Of a stretch of DNA of 64,000 nt, positions 50,392 to 63,808 are shown piece after piece. A program made the position numbers and the translations under genes. A model generated the notes under the pieces. It was not told the origin of the DNA and did no database searches. It was given only the letters and a program-made list of their open reading frames with translations. The stretch is from Trichobilharzia regenti (Eukaryota > Platyhelminthes > Trematoda > Strigeidida > Schistosomatidae). Within the stretch, counting starts at the first letter, position 1. The number at the start of each line of letters is the position of its first letter. The stretch lies in contig OX235267.1 in the NCBI GenBank assembly GCA_944472135.2, positions 22,923,452 through 22,987,451 of the forward strand. The letters are read 5' to 3'.

Positions 50392-52139
50392 CACAAAGGT
50401 GAATAACACAGCGATATTACCGACCTGAACAGTCACATCTGTTGATCACAATCGTTGCTGAATGGTCAGTAGTAAATAAGTATCATAAGAGACAATATTG
50501 CAGACAATTTATTACAGAGATTTTTAGAGTATTTAGTGGCGAAATATTCTCTTTTCAAACAGAATTTGCTAATAAATTAGTAATCTGAAGTACATCTGTC
50601 ACATTTGCGGGTATTTTCATGACGGTGACAGTGAACACACTACATCCTCTGCTGTTATGATCAGACGACAAAAAAATCACAGAAACGATTTCAATGCACA
50701 TATTGTACAAATGAACATTCCGCTACTGTCAACGGAGGCTCGCTATTGAATCAGGTTTACAGGATCATTGATGTAAATTCTCCTGATTAGCCTTTTAGCC
50801 AGTAGATTCCTTTCAAGAATTTTGGAGAGATAATCCAAATGATTACGTGTTTAATACAAAGAACAGGATCTATCTAGAGTACCGTGCTATATCACACATA
50901 AAAATAAAGAAATATAATATGCAAACCTCAAATTGTGATGTGTATGTGGTTCAATGCAGTTAAATGCAATTTCACTGTGCATCACCGAGAAAACACAGGA
51001 AGCCTGTGTCAAAGGCTATCTGTGGGCAGACTAAAATCTCTCGAATGCCTGGGTAGAAATAAAGGGACATGGATGGATAATGCTCAACAGAGATGGACGT
51101 ATAAATAAGGCACACAGAACAGAAACCGTCTAACTATAAGAAAACAACTGCTATGTCTCAAATAAAATCTAAATACATTAAGTGAGATAAACGTCAACAA
51201 CAAATGGAAATTGTGGTTATGGAGTAACAGAAAGTAAACTCAGACTAATTTCTAGTGAAATGTATGGCAGACATTACTTCTGTATACCATCCTGATCTTT
51301 GAAGCACCCATATTTGGGTTCACTAGTGTCGCTTTCATGCGATCTAAACCGTCTATCTAGTTCCTGTATCAACTGCACAGTACAGAGTAACGCCCACTCA
51401 CCCCTGATTGACCACTATATCTTCCCCCGTTATGATTGCAGTCACATCCGCAGTCACTGGTCAAGTTATGTTTCAGTAATTTCTATTACATTAGGCTGCA
51501 GTCTTTAGGAACTTACTTCTAATTCACGAATCATGTTCCTAATACTACACCTAAGCGGAGGTTTTGGCCACATGGGTTTCTGACAAATCACCACACGAAG
51601 ACCCAATATTCTCTGGGAATTACTACCATGAATTTTGTACCTATATTTCTGTCCTCCGCCAGTGATGTACGCCTCATTCTCAACTCTCCACCTTTGATCA
51701 TAAATGTGGTAATAAGAATAGTGTTCTTTTTTATCACATTCCCTAGTACCACTTCAGATAATCTCCAACAAATTTACATTGTAACAGTATTTCTTTTCTC
51801 CATACTGATGACCGTTGTTACATGTCCGCAGTCATCCTAGGAATGAACACTCTTTGACAGCTAACTTACAGCGGAACAGATGAAGGAAAATTAAATGTCA
51901 CTGGAATTCTCCAAACTCGACAATTGCTTGTCCACGTTGGGGTGGGAATATTTACTACGTAATCAATCAAGGGAATTCATAGAAGGCAGATAAATGATAT
52001 GGTCGAAAACTGAGTTACCGATTCAATGTAGAAATAGTCACTATCGTATTTTGTCACTTCGTCATTCAAAATTGTCTTTCTCAACTGCGGGGATTATCTC
52101 AGGCAAACACTGATTTTCAAACATTTTGTGTATGTTCAA
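49837..52139. other. No gene recognised; contains a long TA microsatellite
   Basis: A run of about 37 bases of TA repeats lies at 50350-50386. No exon, RNA gene or mobile element is supported in the rest. Confidence 0.4.
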
Positions 52140-52438
52140 GTATTGGCTTGTATGGATTTGGTTGATTGGTTACAGGATTTCATCATGAGCTGACATTAGT
52201 TAGAGAACCATTGGAAAACCTGGGGGCACTGGACAGCTGTTTCGTCCTAGTTTGGGACTCTTCATCAGTACGCACCCAACGGGGCTCGAACCTAGGATCT
52301 TCTGGTTACAAGGCGAGCTCGTAGACCATTAAGCCACTGGGAACCGATCAAACGGCCCATGAATTCCAAATTCTGCTTATTCACGATATAGCGCAACCGT
52401 TGGGTGTCAGCTCATGATGAAATCCTGTAACCAATTTT
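52140..52438 (-). mobile_element. SMalpha-like hammerhead SINE, copy c, flanked by inverted tail copies
   Basis: Minus strand order: tRNA-like head (gcctTGTaacc anticodon region, B box ggttcgagccc) at about 52350-52276, hammerhead at 52271-52226, tail to 52140. The tail segment gttacaggatttcatcatga near 52169 recurs inverted near 52411-52433 (tcatgatgaaatcctgtaac), so the element is bounded by inverted repeats of about 28 bp. Confidence 0.8.
52226..52271 (-). ncRNA. Hammerhead ribozyme, one core change
   Basis: Stem I gtactg/cagtgc, stem II gtcc/ggac with loop caaacta, and GAAA are kept. The core reads AUGAAGA, so the invariant first C is A. Cleavage is probably lost. The GUC cleavage triplet is at 52234-52232. 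Confidence 0.75.
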
Positions 52439-54059
52439 GTGTATGTTTGCACACTGAATGCTGATTAATTGTGAGCCTTTGATTTCAGCTGGCAAACATG
52501 CGGCTTAAATTTGTGGTACTTGCAGTGAAGCCATCGCTGATTTCATTTTTTGATGACTGAATTTTCACGTGTATCTGGATTTTATTGGAGAATTATCACT
52601 ACATAACTAACGATATTTAGAACGAGAGATGTGAGATGCTCTTGCAACAGTTGTATACATATTGACTGGTAAAACCTGAGTAAATATATCTCCTTCAAAA
52701 CTTCTCAAATTCTACTCTAACCAACATTGGTCAACGATTTTATTGCCTGGTGAAATCATGTTTAACCCAAGGCTTCTCAACGTCATCTACTTTCTAATTC
52801 TATACAAAAGTATAATTTTCCCCTCTCCACATTTAATGTTCAATGTCTGAATATTTAAGCAGATTGGTGAATACACATAATGTCGGCACTCGGCCGAAAT
52901 GCCATCCAGTGCAGGAAATATGTTTACTGGCAAAATAGAAATAAAGGGATTGTGAAGAGACGTCAATTAAAAGGAAGGCGAAGAGAATCGAAACAAGAGA
53001 CGACTTACTAGGATGAAACTAATATGTCCTCTGATCATGAGAATATATTCATCACTTGACAGACGTTTATGTGTCACGTTTTCGAAATTAGTTACCGAAG
53101 ATTTGAGGTATTCAGAAATAAGCTTGAAAATTACCGACATTATTACACGTGAAAGATTCATTGAGAAATGACTGAAACCACGTCAAATATATTACGAACC
53201 TTTACCAGTGAATATCTTTTTGACTTCTGAAAAAAATCTACACGTAGATGAGCAGCACAAAGTATTATAACACAAATGCCAGTTAAATCTTTGAGTAGCA
53301 ATCAGTATCAGCCTCATTTGAATTGACAAATTATGAAGTATAGGAAACTTTCGAATTATTTTGTTAACAAAGTGAATTTGCAAGAGAAGTATAAATCTTC
53401 TGCTGAAATAAAGCCATAACACTTTGCACCAGTGTAATGGTACCCACAAAATTTTATCACAATGATCCAGTGACTAGTGCGATCCTCGGCTAGGATATTT
53501 CTCAATTGGAGATCAATGTCGTCGCCGAGTCAATCTCTGCATTCATCTATGAAACAGTATACGCATTACTTAGTATTTCAAGACATTTACACAAAATCAC
53601 AAAGATCACAGTGTAACATGTCATATAAAAATTAACTGTTGTTTTGGTAATAATCAGCCAATTTATGCACTACTATTAGAGTGTGGGACAGATATTCAGT
53701 AGAAAGTTAAAACGTCAGTCATTTATGTCCTTCTCATTCTACATAAATCATACTGAGTCATGTGTTTCAAAATGAGAACCACTTCACATCGCAAATGAAA
53801 CCATGATGAGCAAACTCTTTTTCCTCTACAGAAATACGAAATCGCTGATGTGCATCTGTCAGTCAGTATTTAAAAGTGAACACCACTTGTGAATAATGTT
53901 TCCTGACTGACATAGACAGAAGGCGAGTAAACTCAAGTATTCCAGAAATATAAGCGATCACAAAGGAACGACATAATTTCGACAAGACGGTGGCGGCCTG
54001 GTTGACACCTGGGCTACCTTTCCGTACATATTGCATGTAATACATCATGTTTTCATTTT
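52439..54059. other. No gene recognised
   Basis: AT-rich; no exon of the TMBIM-like family and no known repeat seen. Confidence 0.35.
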
Positions 54060-54074
54060 TAATTCTTACAAAAT

Positions 54075-55178
54075 GTGATCACAAATCGTATCAAATACAG
54101 TAATGAATTCATAAAACGTTTAAAACCATATAACGTTCATGCATCTAATAAGAATATGAGGAAACACCATGGTGGTTGGCAACGTGCCTTCAGACAGGCA
54201 CCTTTATATCGCACAACTATTCCTGTTACTGTCACTTCAAACTGTCGTTCACTTCTCAACAAAATTGTGCATCTCCAATCTCTCTTATCATTTGATACTT
54301 ATCACAATACGGCGATAGTTGCATTACAAGGAACATGGCTCCATGGACTTTATGATGACAACCTGGTTTCCCTAAATGGTTTTACATTGTTAAGACAAGA
54401 CAGACTATGCTCCAGAAAGAAAAGAGGTGGAGGTGTTGCAACTTTCATTCATTCTCAATGGTCAACTTCAAATAATGTATGTTTTTCTTTCTCTAGTGAC
54501 TTTACTGATTGTATAACAGTCAAGTGTCGTCCGAAACACTTATCCAAGTTTAAATACGTCTTCATCTCAAACATTTATATTTCTCCTGGCTGTTCCACCT
54601 TGGATCTATCTGATTTTTCTGACGAATTCACTGAATTCGCCGTTACACATCCTGAAAAGTCCTCATCAGTTGTCAATAGAGATTTCAATTCCTGCGATTG
54701 TTCTTTTCTTGAATCATTAGGTCATGTCAATATTATTAAATTTCCTACTCGACTTGACAGAAGTCTGGATCTAGTATTTATTAATGATGCGGAAATGTAT
54801 GAAGCACGCAGACGTGCTCCTATAATGAACTCTGATCATTGTATTATTCGGATATTACCTAAGATATACAGCAGATCTCACTCTAATATCCTCTCGAATA
54901 TGTTCAGGAAAACACAGCAAAGGTGTTACTCACAGGAATATGTGCTCAAACTAAGATCTATGTTAAATGACACAAACGGGGAACTTTTCACCAAACACAC
55001 ACTGGATGATGCTATTTCCAACTTGACTGACTACCTTAAATTCTACCTTGAAGTATACTGTCCAAAACAGACACTTTTCAAAAGAATAGACCGTTTCTCT
55101 TCTTCTCATCTCAGAAAGCTTCGAAGAAAAAAGGGGGACTGTACAAGACTAAGGATAAAACTGGTCATAGGAGGATAA
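54075..55178 (+). pseudogene. LINE apurinic-like endonuclease domain, catalytic residues changed
   Basis: The 367-residue frame holds the AP endonuclease order: TSNCRSLLNKIVHLQSL, IVALQGTWLH, KRGGGVATFIHS, SSVVNRDFNSCDC, TRLDRSLDLVFI and MNSDHCI. The family has ETWL where this has QGTWL, and GDFN where this has RDFN, so the metal-binding glutamate is gone. The frame shifts after about residue 350 relative to the reverse transcriptase. Confidence 0.82.
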
Positions 55179-56762
55179 AAATCCAAATTAAAGCCGAAAT
55201 CAAGAGGCTAAACAATATTTATAATCAAAGAATATTGTCATGGAGAATTCTAAGAGACATGTAGAAGCTTTTCAAAGAAATTACGGGTTGCAGTAAGCAT
55301 AGTATTTGTGCCCCTCCTATTGATGTAAATACTCCTAATGGGTGTTTTATCCTCCCTCCTAATGTCCCTTTTAGCTTCAATATAACTAATAACATGACCA
55401 GTGACTTTCAGAGTTTCAATACTTCTGATGTTCTTAAATGTTTGAAATCTCTCAAACCTTCCCAGAGTCTAGGCCCTGATGGTATACCTGCAATTGTTCT
55501 AAGGAAATATGCTGATATTTTAAGTAACCCACTCACAAACATTTTCAATACTTCCTTTTCTAATAATGTTGTACCTTCTCTGTGGAAAGATATTAAAATC
55601 ATCCCTGTACCCAAGTCTGGTTCTGGAAATAGTGTTAAGTTTAGACCTATTGCTATTACCTCCCCTATTTTGAAACTAATGGAGAAATTATTGTTACAAA
55701 AACTTGTTCCCTCCCTAAGCTTCTCAAATGATCCAAAGCAGTTTGCTTACAAACAGGGTAGAAGTACTTTGGATACTGCTGCTATGTTTCATCACAACAT
55801 TGTATCCTACTTAGACAAAGAGGCCAAGTACGTCCGTTGTACGTTCCTTGATTATACATCTGCTTTCGACTCTGTACCTAAAGGCCTTTTGTTGAACGAG
55901 CTTAGCCTTACACTGACTGAGTCCTGGGCTATCAACTGGCTGCACTCTTACTTCTCTAATAGGATGCAGTACATGATATATAATGGTGTAGCTTCCTCTC
56001 ATTTGCTTACTGAAGCTGGAGTTTCTCAGGGTGATGTTCTCTCTCCGTTTCTCTTTTCCTTCTTCTTACGTAACTTACCTCTTTCAGACGAAATCAACTT
56101 CGTCAAATATGCAGATGACCTGACTGTTTCGCTTCCCATTAAGTCTCAAGTAAGACTGCTTCAAATTAAATAGCTTCGTGTTGGACATCAGTCAGTGGTC
56201 TAAACTAAATGGCCCCATGCTGAATCATTCAAAATGCCAGACTATTGACTTTTCCTTAAGTCATAAACGAGATCTACAAACACTAGTAAGTACTCATGAA
56301 GCCTGTAGCATTGAGTAGACTGAAATTGAAACTAGGTCTAATGGAAAATACCTCGGATTAGTTCTATCTTCCGACGTTACATGGCCATGTCATATCCCAA
56401 CGATTTCTGAGAAAGTGTTCCATCTGACCTACTACATTAAGAAATTTAGACTATCTGGAATCACTCAACCTCTACTTTCACAATTTGTGAACTCTCGTAT
56501 CTTGCCTATCCTACTTTATTGCTCCCCATTAGTCTTTTCTGGGTTACTGAAAAAGGACTATACCATCCTGAGAAGGATGTTGAAGGTTGTTAGTAGGACT
56601 AGTGGTATAAAACTCAATCAGCTCGTCACTACATTAGTAGAAAGGCATCTGAATTTATGCGAAAAACGGTTTAAAACCGTACTCTCCGACCCCCAACACC
56701 TCCTCTATTCCCAACTCTCTCCTTGTATCTCATCAGGTAGAACCAGAAATCAGTACAAATAA
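55179..56762 (+). pseudogene. LINE reverse transcriptase and C-terminal region, frameshifted
   Basis: After an in-frame stop at 55262-55264 the frame reads SLGPDGIPAIVLRKYADIL, then WKDIKIIPVPKSG, FRPIAITSPILKLMEKLL, TFLDYTSAFDSVP, GVSQGDVLSPFLFSFFL and FVKYADDLTVSLP, which has the catalytic YADD. It shifts at about 56160; homology continues (ISQWSKLNGPML...), passes a stop near 56317 and resumes as KYLGLVLSSDVTW and FVNSRILPILLYCSP. The catalytic core is intact but the protein is split into at least three pieces. Confidence 0.88.
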
Positions 56763-57589
56763 CCAAGTATAGGAACTCAACGATACCATATTTGGCCTAT
56801 GTTCTAAGTGACAGAGACAATGTTAAGCGAGAAACCTTTGACTTGCTTTGTAGTTAATAACATAATTTTGGCTCTTTTATTTCTCTCTTATTCTATTTTA
56901 TTTGTATCCTATAGTGAACACCTTCTGATATATACTTAGCTAACTAATTTATTTACATCAGCTTACTTTTTTGCATTTTGTTATATTCCTTCTTTTGCGT
57001 ATCTACCAGTTCCGATTATATTATCACTATGCGTATTATAAAATTGTCCTGTCATTGACCATCATGTAATAGTAGTTCGGTGATTGTTTTCTGTTCGACA
57101 ATGTTAGCTGACAATCTTGGTTGTGAACGCCGTTATCACTATCTTAAAATTTTATAAAATGCAGGATTACTCAAACTAAAACTACAAACACCACCTTAGA
57201 GCTGACAATAAAACACCCTGAAATGTTTATTTTATGATTGTTTAGTGTTGTTCAATCAAAGTAAATGATCATTTTGCAGATAAGCATTCTTGATATCATT
57301 TCATAACTTCTTGTATGGTTATAGCTTTACTGTTAACCACGCATACACATATCATAGCTTCCACTACTCAATACTGAGATATTATTTACTATGTTGTTTA
57401 TTTTTTGTTTTTATCGTTGTTCTTTATATTTATTTTTTTGAAATACTCCTCTTAAATGTTTGATAAAATTAGATGTAATATTGTAGATATGTGCTGAAAA
57501 TTCCACACTGTATCACTAGTACTGTTTCTGGAATAAAGCAAAATTATTATTATTATTATTAAGACACTTATTCCTGCGCAATGAACGCC

Positions 57590-58975
57590 ACTCAGATTCC
57601 TTCTTCATTGCAGTCCCATTCTTCATTGAATGAGAAACATCAGGTTAATCATCCCATCCACGTAAACATGAATTCTAATCTGTTACAAATAATTGGGTAG
57701 TAAATCAATCATTATGCATGCAGGAATGGTGAATGAAACACACATGATCAATGACATCACTGCGTCTATTGATTTCAGCAATTAGATGAGTCTAATATGA
57801 GTGAGATGTCGATTATTTAATGAAGAAGTGCTACAGGTAGGCAACACAGAAAAACTGAATGCAGATAATTGTTTTTCGGAATTGTTTCCATTAGATTATG
57901 TATTTGTGCAAATTCCATAATTTTCTCATAAATGAAAAGATTTTCAAGCAGATGAAATGCCTGAACACCTCTCAAACTATGACGTCTAATGCATTTGGTT
58001 TGAAGTAGATTAATTTGAAATATCTAAAGGGTTGAATGATTGATGAGTGTAGTTTCATTTGAATGTCTCTCAACTGACAACACTTTTCTGTTATTTAGGA
58101 GAAGTATAACTAAAAGGTAGTCGGGAATACACTGAAAACTGGGTAGTCTCACAACGGGGTGTCAAACGTAATATCTCAGCACATAATTATCAAAGATTGA
58201 GAAAAGTCGGTGAGTGAGCTATTCTATGACACATTTGAGTTGCCTTCAAGTTTGTTTTAGTTTATGTCTAAGATGCACTTAACGCTGGATGCAATCTACT
58301 GCACCGATGTAATTGTTTCCATTTTGCTAGCTTATACAATGCTTTAAGACTTCGCAGATGAGGAACCATGTGTGTAACGAGAATTTGACGGTTTCGTTCA
58401 AAGCATTCTTATGTATCCAATGCGGTTATAAAAATAAATTAAGCATTTTTTATACGTCATATTCTTATTTCCCGTGACTACTTTGTTGGCTTTCGAATAC
58501 GTAGTTCCCCGTTATGGAAAGTTACACGAGGATTACATACTCGTTACCATAAGCATCAACGACCAAATCTGAAAACGGTCAATAAAGAGGAACCATCAAC
58601 GTGTACATTATATGGATGTTCAAACCATTTTATTGAAATTTGTGTCAAGTGGAATGAACACTCCATCAGGTGACTCACCAATCCATTGAATATTTCATTC
58701 ACAACGATATCTATTTATCGTATGGATATATCTCATTATTTCGGTTCACCCTGAAACCACATATTTCAAGTATGTTTGTAGTTTGGTGCATCACAGCAGT
58801 GAAATTGAAGAGGGAACCATCATGTAGTAAACACCTACAGCTGGATTCGCACACCTCAAATCACCATGTAATCTACTTTGGATGTTCTAGTCGTCCTCAT
58901 GAATCTGTACAAACGGAGAAATATGGAATGTCGACTACCTTTGAACTATTACATATCGCTTTGCCACAATTCTGA
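57590..58975. repeat. 3' flank of TMBIM-like copy D, duplicate of 33890-34970
   Basis: Collinear homology with the DNA on the 3' side of copy A (see 33890-34970). The frame at 58670-58975 overlaps the shared agtatgtttgtagtttggtg block, and its translation MFVVWCIT is also met at 34751, but the two frames diverge and stop differently, so I do not call a gene. Confidence 0.78.
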
Positions 58976-59234
58976 TGTTAACCTGATATACATGCCTCAG
59001 AGAGCATTGCTTCATTTTCAACCTGTATAGAACAATTCATAGTCAACTGTGGAAGATTAACTAATAACAATCTTCTTAATTCCTATCATACTGTAAATAT
59101 ATTGATAACACTAAGATTCCTGCTGAATGTACTTCATTTTCAATTGCGTTTCAGCCAAGTCTTATGTTGATTTTACACGAATGTCCAGTCAATTTTAACT
59201 CCTGTATATAAACGAGGCAAGAAACTTATGTGAT

Positions 59235-59520
59235 TGTGGTGAGAGCAGGCTGTTAGCCAATTGGTAGACATTAATCTACACTGATTGGTAAACATTAATC
59301 TAGGCTGATTCAACAACCAATCACAGCAGACTTAAACGTGGGCAAATATGATTCGCAGATAGATCGCTCTACCTTCCGAGAAATATCGAAAACAACCAAT
59401 CAGAAGACCGCCTTTTTCTGCTTGCATAAGCCTTATTAATGTACATAAAATATATATAAATATGTGTTGATTTTCCTAATAAAACGATCTGTTGCCTGGC
59501 CCTTGTCTTCTGTTGTTACA
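59235..59520 (+). mobile_element. Solo LTR, second copy, 4-bp target duplication
   Basis: The 286-bp element begins tgtggtgagagcaggctg and ends ctgttgttaca, flanked by direct tgat copies (59231-59234 and 59521-59524). It shares the ctgttgcctggcccttgt 3' region, the aataaaacg signal and a TATA-like stretch with the solo LTR at 19565-19883, and differs from it by indels in the middle. Confidence 0.88.
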
Positions 59521-59524
59521 TGAT

Positions 59525-60082
59525 TACTTTGATATGATTATGAGCAGTAAATTGTGCTCGAAAAGTCATCAGTGAACAATACCGCATAACACTGTGTGAC
59601 TTTATCAAAGTAAAATTTTATCCATAATGGAGTTACACCATGTTTTCCCTGTAAACGACTTTATATACTCTCTGGGAACGTCATACGTTTCTTATAAATG
59701 ATACTGCACTGATAATAATGAAGGTATGAATGAATAAGTTTTCTGAACACATGGTGTTTTAGTGGAAACATGTCTTTCTATAAATCACACGGGTGTCAAA
59801 TGATTGGAGTGTTTTCTCGTACATGTGCGTATGGATGACAACAGGATACAACATTTTTCATCTCGCCAACTAGTGTGCAAGACAGAAACATCATTATGCA
59901 AACCACTTCAAAGTTGAAATATTAATTCGTACACGTAAACCTGAATGAGTTTCTACATATATTTCACCCAGTATTTTTAGCTGTTTATTTTTATTTTTTT
60001 TGTTACAGCATTCATGTAAAATGCTTCGTTATTTGACTTGTCAACTCATTGAATTCTCTTTTTGTTATGTAGTTCCTACTGA
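59525..60082. other. No gene recognised
   Basis: AT-rich; nothing supported. Confidence 0.3.
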
Positions 60083-60310
60083 TGTCGTCGTGGGCACAGC
60101 GGTTGGGGCGCTCGCCGACCATCCACATGATCCGGGGTTCGATTCCCGGCCAACGCACTCCGCTACCTCGCTAAGCCAGAAATAAAGAATTTGTTAAAGC
60201 GGAAAGGTTAGGCATGAAGCTAGCAACATCATCGTGTAAAAATAAACACTTCTGCATAAAATTCAAAATTCTGGCTTGAAGCCTCATGTTCCACTGGAAA
60301 TGTGAAGAAA
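60083..60310 (+). mobile_element. tRNA-derived SINE (family 3)
   Basis: The tRNA-like head (gtgggcacagcggttgggg, B box ggttcgattcccgg) is followed by the same body as at 29933-30165: ctcgctaagccagaaataa, a gcggaaaggttaggcatgaa block and catgttccactgga. This head is better preserved than that of the 29.9-kb copy. Confidence 0.75.
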
Positions 60311-61025
60311 TCATTAATATTAATAAATAGTTCCGACTGATGTGACTGAAAATTTACTGTTTCGCTTCAATCGAAATACTAGTTTACTTGCTCAAATTCA
60401 TGTCCTTGCATGATGATGCAAGAGATAACGAAGCTTGAAAAAGAGGAATCACTGGTTCAACTCCATATAAACAACCAAACGTAAATAAACAAATGCACTA
60501 CCTTTGTAGACAATAAACTGCACACACCTACTACGCTACGTGGGAAAATTCACATTCTGACATCCTGTCTTGAGTGAGATGTTAACGGAATACTGTATTA
60601 AAAATTACTCTAATGTGTGATGAAGATGTTTTGGAAACGTCTACCAAGTTTGATGAACAGGATTTGGCCACAGATGCATTAAAATAGACATCCGAATTTA
60701 ATCTGACGAATTCTGATCAAAGTTGAAGTCATATGAATTCCAGTAACCTGATTTCTAAGTGATGTTACTCGCAATAATTTACTAATTCCTATAATCTTCT
60801 ACGGAGAAGGACGGTAACACTGTGATTTCTGCCTTTATTTTCAGTAAATGCGACTACACAACATTTATTCTGGATTTCAGTCAATTATGACAGACTGATG
60901 AACATCACTCGTCATCGCACTGACTACAAAAATATTCAATTCCCCAATGAATATTATTACTTGTATGAAATCTCCTCAATGATGAATAACTGAAGAAAAT
61001 TTTATATTTTGGCAGTTAATGTACA

Positions 61026-63808
61026 TTACTTTGCAGTAGGCTTAGATGGGAACATTGCCAAAAAGAAGAAAAATGAAGAAGCAGTCAAAGTGACCATTAA
61101 ACAAGAAAAGTAGACGATTTCATCGGATTTGATTCCTGCTCCTGCCTCCCATATCATTTTCACGATTGCATAAATGAACTGAAATGACAAACAGTGTGAG
61201 AGATCACCAGTGAATTAGTGTACGTCTTAATGGTGGATAGTGATCAAATTAACTAGTTGATGTTGTGGGTTACTCAACTGAGACAAGTTACATTTTGGTT
61301 TGCAGCATTAATTTCGTGAGATATACCCATTGAGACATGAATATAAGAAAGAAGAGTTCATCGAGGAGTGCTTTATCGGGGAATTCATTCACTTAGCTGT
61401 ACAACCGCATTTATTGATAATTATTTTTTTATAAGCTTCTGTAAAGCTAATTTAATGAATTTGCCGAAAAGAAACTCTTCGTTGAATATTAATTTCATTT
61501 ATATCTCCTCACTTGCTTCTTCATTCTGTGTCCCACTTTACACATCAGTGTAGTATTCATGCACACTCATTTGCAATTATTTAAGTAGTGGCTGTGCTTT
61601 ACACTCCATTTCAATAATGAAATTAATACTGATACAGCTACTGGTTTAGAATGATTTCATGAATACTGATGACACACACCATTGACACGGCTTTTCATAA
61701 TGCTTTTATTATTGGAGATGCAGTTAATAAAGATGAATTATCGGTGAGTGTTATGCTATACTCAGTCAAACTGTAAGTTGTTGCCTGCAGTCTACAGGAA
61801 GCCTTGGACGTTGCGTTTATGCAATCTCACCGAGAAACCTTTCACCTCAGATATTTGAGCTCGCTTCACTCAGAATTTTATCGAGAGGCGTTATCATTGA
61901 ACTACTCCGTTGCTTCCCATCACCGAACACCAGTTAAAGTACCCCGCGATTTTGAGTCACCAGGTTTTATGACCACAATATAACTACATCAGCATACACA
62001 CTAGTGACGAGACACATGAGGGTCTTTTGAGGTTGATGAACAGTCAGTGCACACACTTCGCTTACTTTTACTTGTGAAGTGAAACATAAAAATGAATACC
62101 GATTTATCAGAGTCTTATTGAATAGATGATTTGATAATAGGGTGGGGAGAGTTATGCATAAGGAGGGTGTGTTCACTAATAATAGCGAATTTGATTTGGT
62201 AAAGTTTTTCTGCCACGGAACATGGAGGATTCCTATTCATAGTAGTTCAAGTAAATCACCTGATGTTATTTCTGGTCCCCAGATTGGAGTGAAATTTCTC
62301 TGTAATATCAAAAAGAAGCCAGTGAACAGAAAGTACAGAACCGGATCACATTGACTACATGCAGGATCGCACTATTTCCGAACTCATGGTCTGTCAATGA
62401 CTTGTTGATATAGCAGATTTCAGGAGACCTACAAGAGCAACTGGGGGGGGAGATATTATGCCACATTCTCCTCCTACATATTTTTATTTTTAATATTTAT
62501 TTTTATTTTTAATTACAGCTTGATTCCACACAGTACTTTTTGGTAGAAGTATGGAATTTTCAGCATGTGATATCGGTAGCCCAAATTTTGCAGACCGACC
62601 ATAGATATCAGGTGTGCGCCGGCAGCGGGTCGAACTCCGGACCATGTGCATGATCGGCGAGAGTCCTAACCACTGTGCCACTGACGCAAACAATCACTAC
62701 GATTAAATGAAGTAAATTTATTTACTAAGTGAAATAAAGATAATAATTTTTTCGACAAACTGATAAATAAATAAAGTATGACAAATGAATATTTCTGTAT
62801 GATCAGATGTGTTTTTGTACTTCATTCCTTGTTCTCTAAAAGTTTAAACAGATCATATATCAGCATAAACATTTTGAACACATGCTATGATTGGCTGACT
62901 TTGTTCACTGGTTAACATTGAATAGAGAAATCTAAATTGAAGTTAACTAAATGATTGTTTAAATAAGATAATATTCAAGCAAACGCAGTATATTCGTAGG
63001 GATCATGGATACTACATTCAGTGTGACACATTCGTGTGCATGTATCAGTGCATATGATTCAGTGGAGGCCATTTTATTGCATATCCATCAGTCAAATCAA
63101 ATCAGTCAAGGCACAGATGAAAGCTTCCCATATATATTCCTAAAGGCCAGTTTCCTCTTCGCATGATGTTGGTGATCACTTGGTGGAGAACCCAGTGTTT
63201 AAGATTGGATTAGCATTATACGAACCAGTAGGCGGCTACAGGTTGAGGGATCACTTGTGGATGCATCTTTTATTTCTTTTCTTGAAGAAGAAACAACTCA
63301 GGGTATCCAAGTTTGATTTGGAAACCTCAGCCTACAGTATGTAAATAAATGTGTTTCTCTTACCAGCCAATTATCATTTCTCCATGTACAAATCCTTCCC
63401 TATTTTCCACAGTGATGTTATTATAATTGTAATCATCACTCATCGCACAAATGCCAGTCGTCATATCATGACCGCGATAATTTGCTACAACTGTCTTTGG
63501 TTTGCAATCAAATGTAACATCCATGCGTTACTGGGAGATGAACATTCCTTAGAATGATGTGATTCATATTTGTGAATATGGCTGCTTTACAAAATACACC
63601 ACTAGACCTGTAATTTCGCCTTTATATCTTGTTTAGATGACAGATCAATGAACTATACGAATAGATGTGCTTTCAAGGTTAGTATTTTTGTTCAACTATA
63701 GATCATAATAAAATTCGAACTGTTGAAAAGCGTCGGTAATATTCATTCAGTGTAACTTACTATCGCCGATATTAACAACTGGACACAGGCCAATAAAATG
63801 GTAATGAC
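61026..63808 (-). CDS. TMBIM/Lifeguard-like membrane protein, copy D, last two exons
   Basis: Exon 5 is 63808-63761 (48 nt, VITILLACVQLLISAI) and exon 6 is 61178-61026 (153 nt, FIYAIVKMIWEAGAGIKSDE..., ending FPSKPTAK and TAA). Both lengths equal those of copy A, and the acceptors ctctttacag and atttcag and the donor gtaagt match too. Upstream exons lie beyond the right edge. As in copy A, the aspartates of the family's AYDTQ and YTDII blocks are not present. Intron 5 (2582 bp) is collinear with that of copy A and carries an added SINE at 62480. Confidence 0.65.
62480..62688 (-). mobile_element. tRNA-derived SINE (family 1) in copy D intron 5
   Basis: On the minus strand: tgcgtcagtggcacagtgg head, B-box-like gagttcgaccc, family body, A-rich tail at 62480-62515. 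It is absent from the matching intron of copy A, so it was inserted after the duplication. Confidence 0.85.

Larger units (their letters stand above)
54060..57561 (+). mobile_element. CR1-type LINE, nearly full coding length, inactivated
   Basis: Endonuclease (54075-55178) and reverse transcriptase (55394-56173 and on) are in the usual order. They are followed by a C-terminal region (56415-56762) and a 3' end that carries an aataaa signal and closes with a short att repeat (57545-57561). Short tandem tails rather than poly(A) are common in CR1-like LINEs. The 5' untranslated region and any ORF1 are not recognisable. Frameshifts and stops mean it cannot move by itself. Confidence 0.85.

Noticed and set aside
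53192..53449. A minus-strand frame with hydrophobic stretches, considered as a further TMBIM-like exon
   Set aside because: It lacks the family's conserved exon borders and residues.
58670..58975. A 101-residue frame partly shared with 34703-34921
   Set aside because: The two loci share only a short peptide before diverging in frame; the similarity follows from the segmental duplication.
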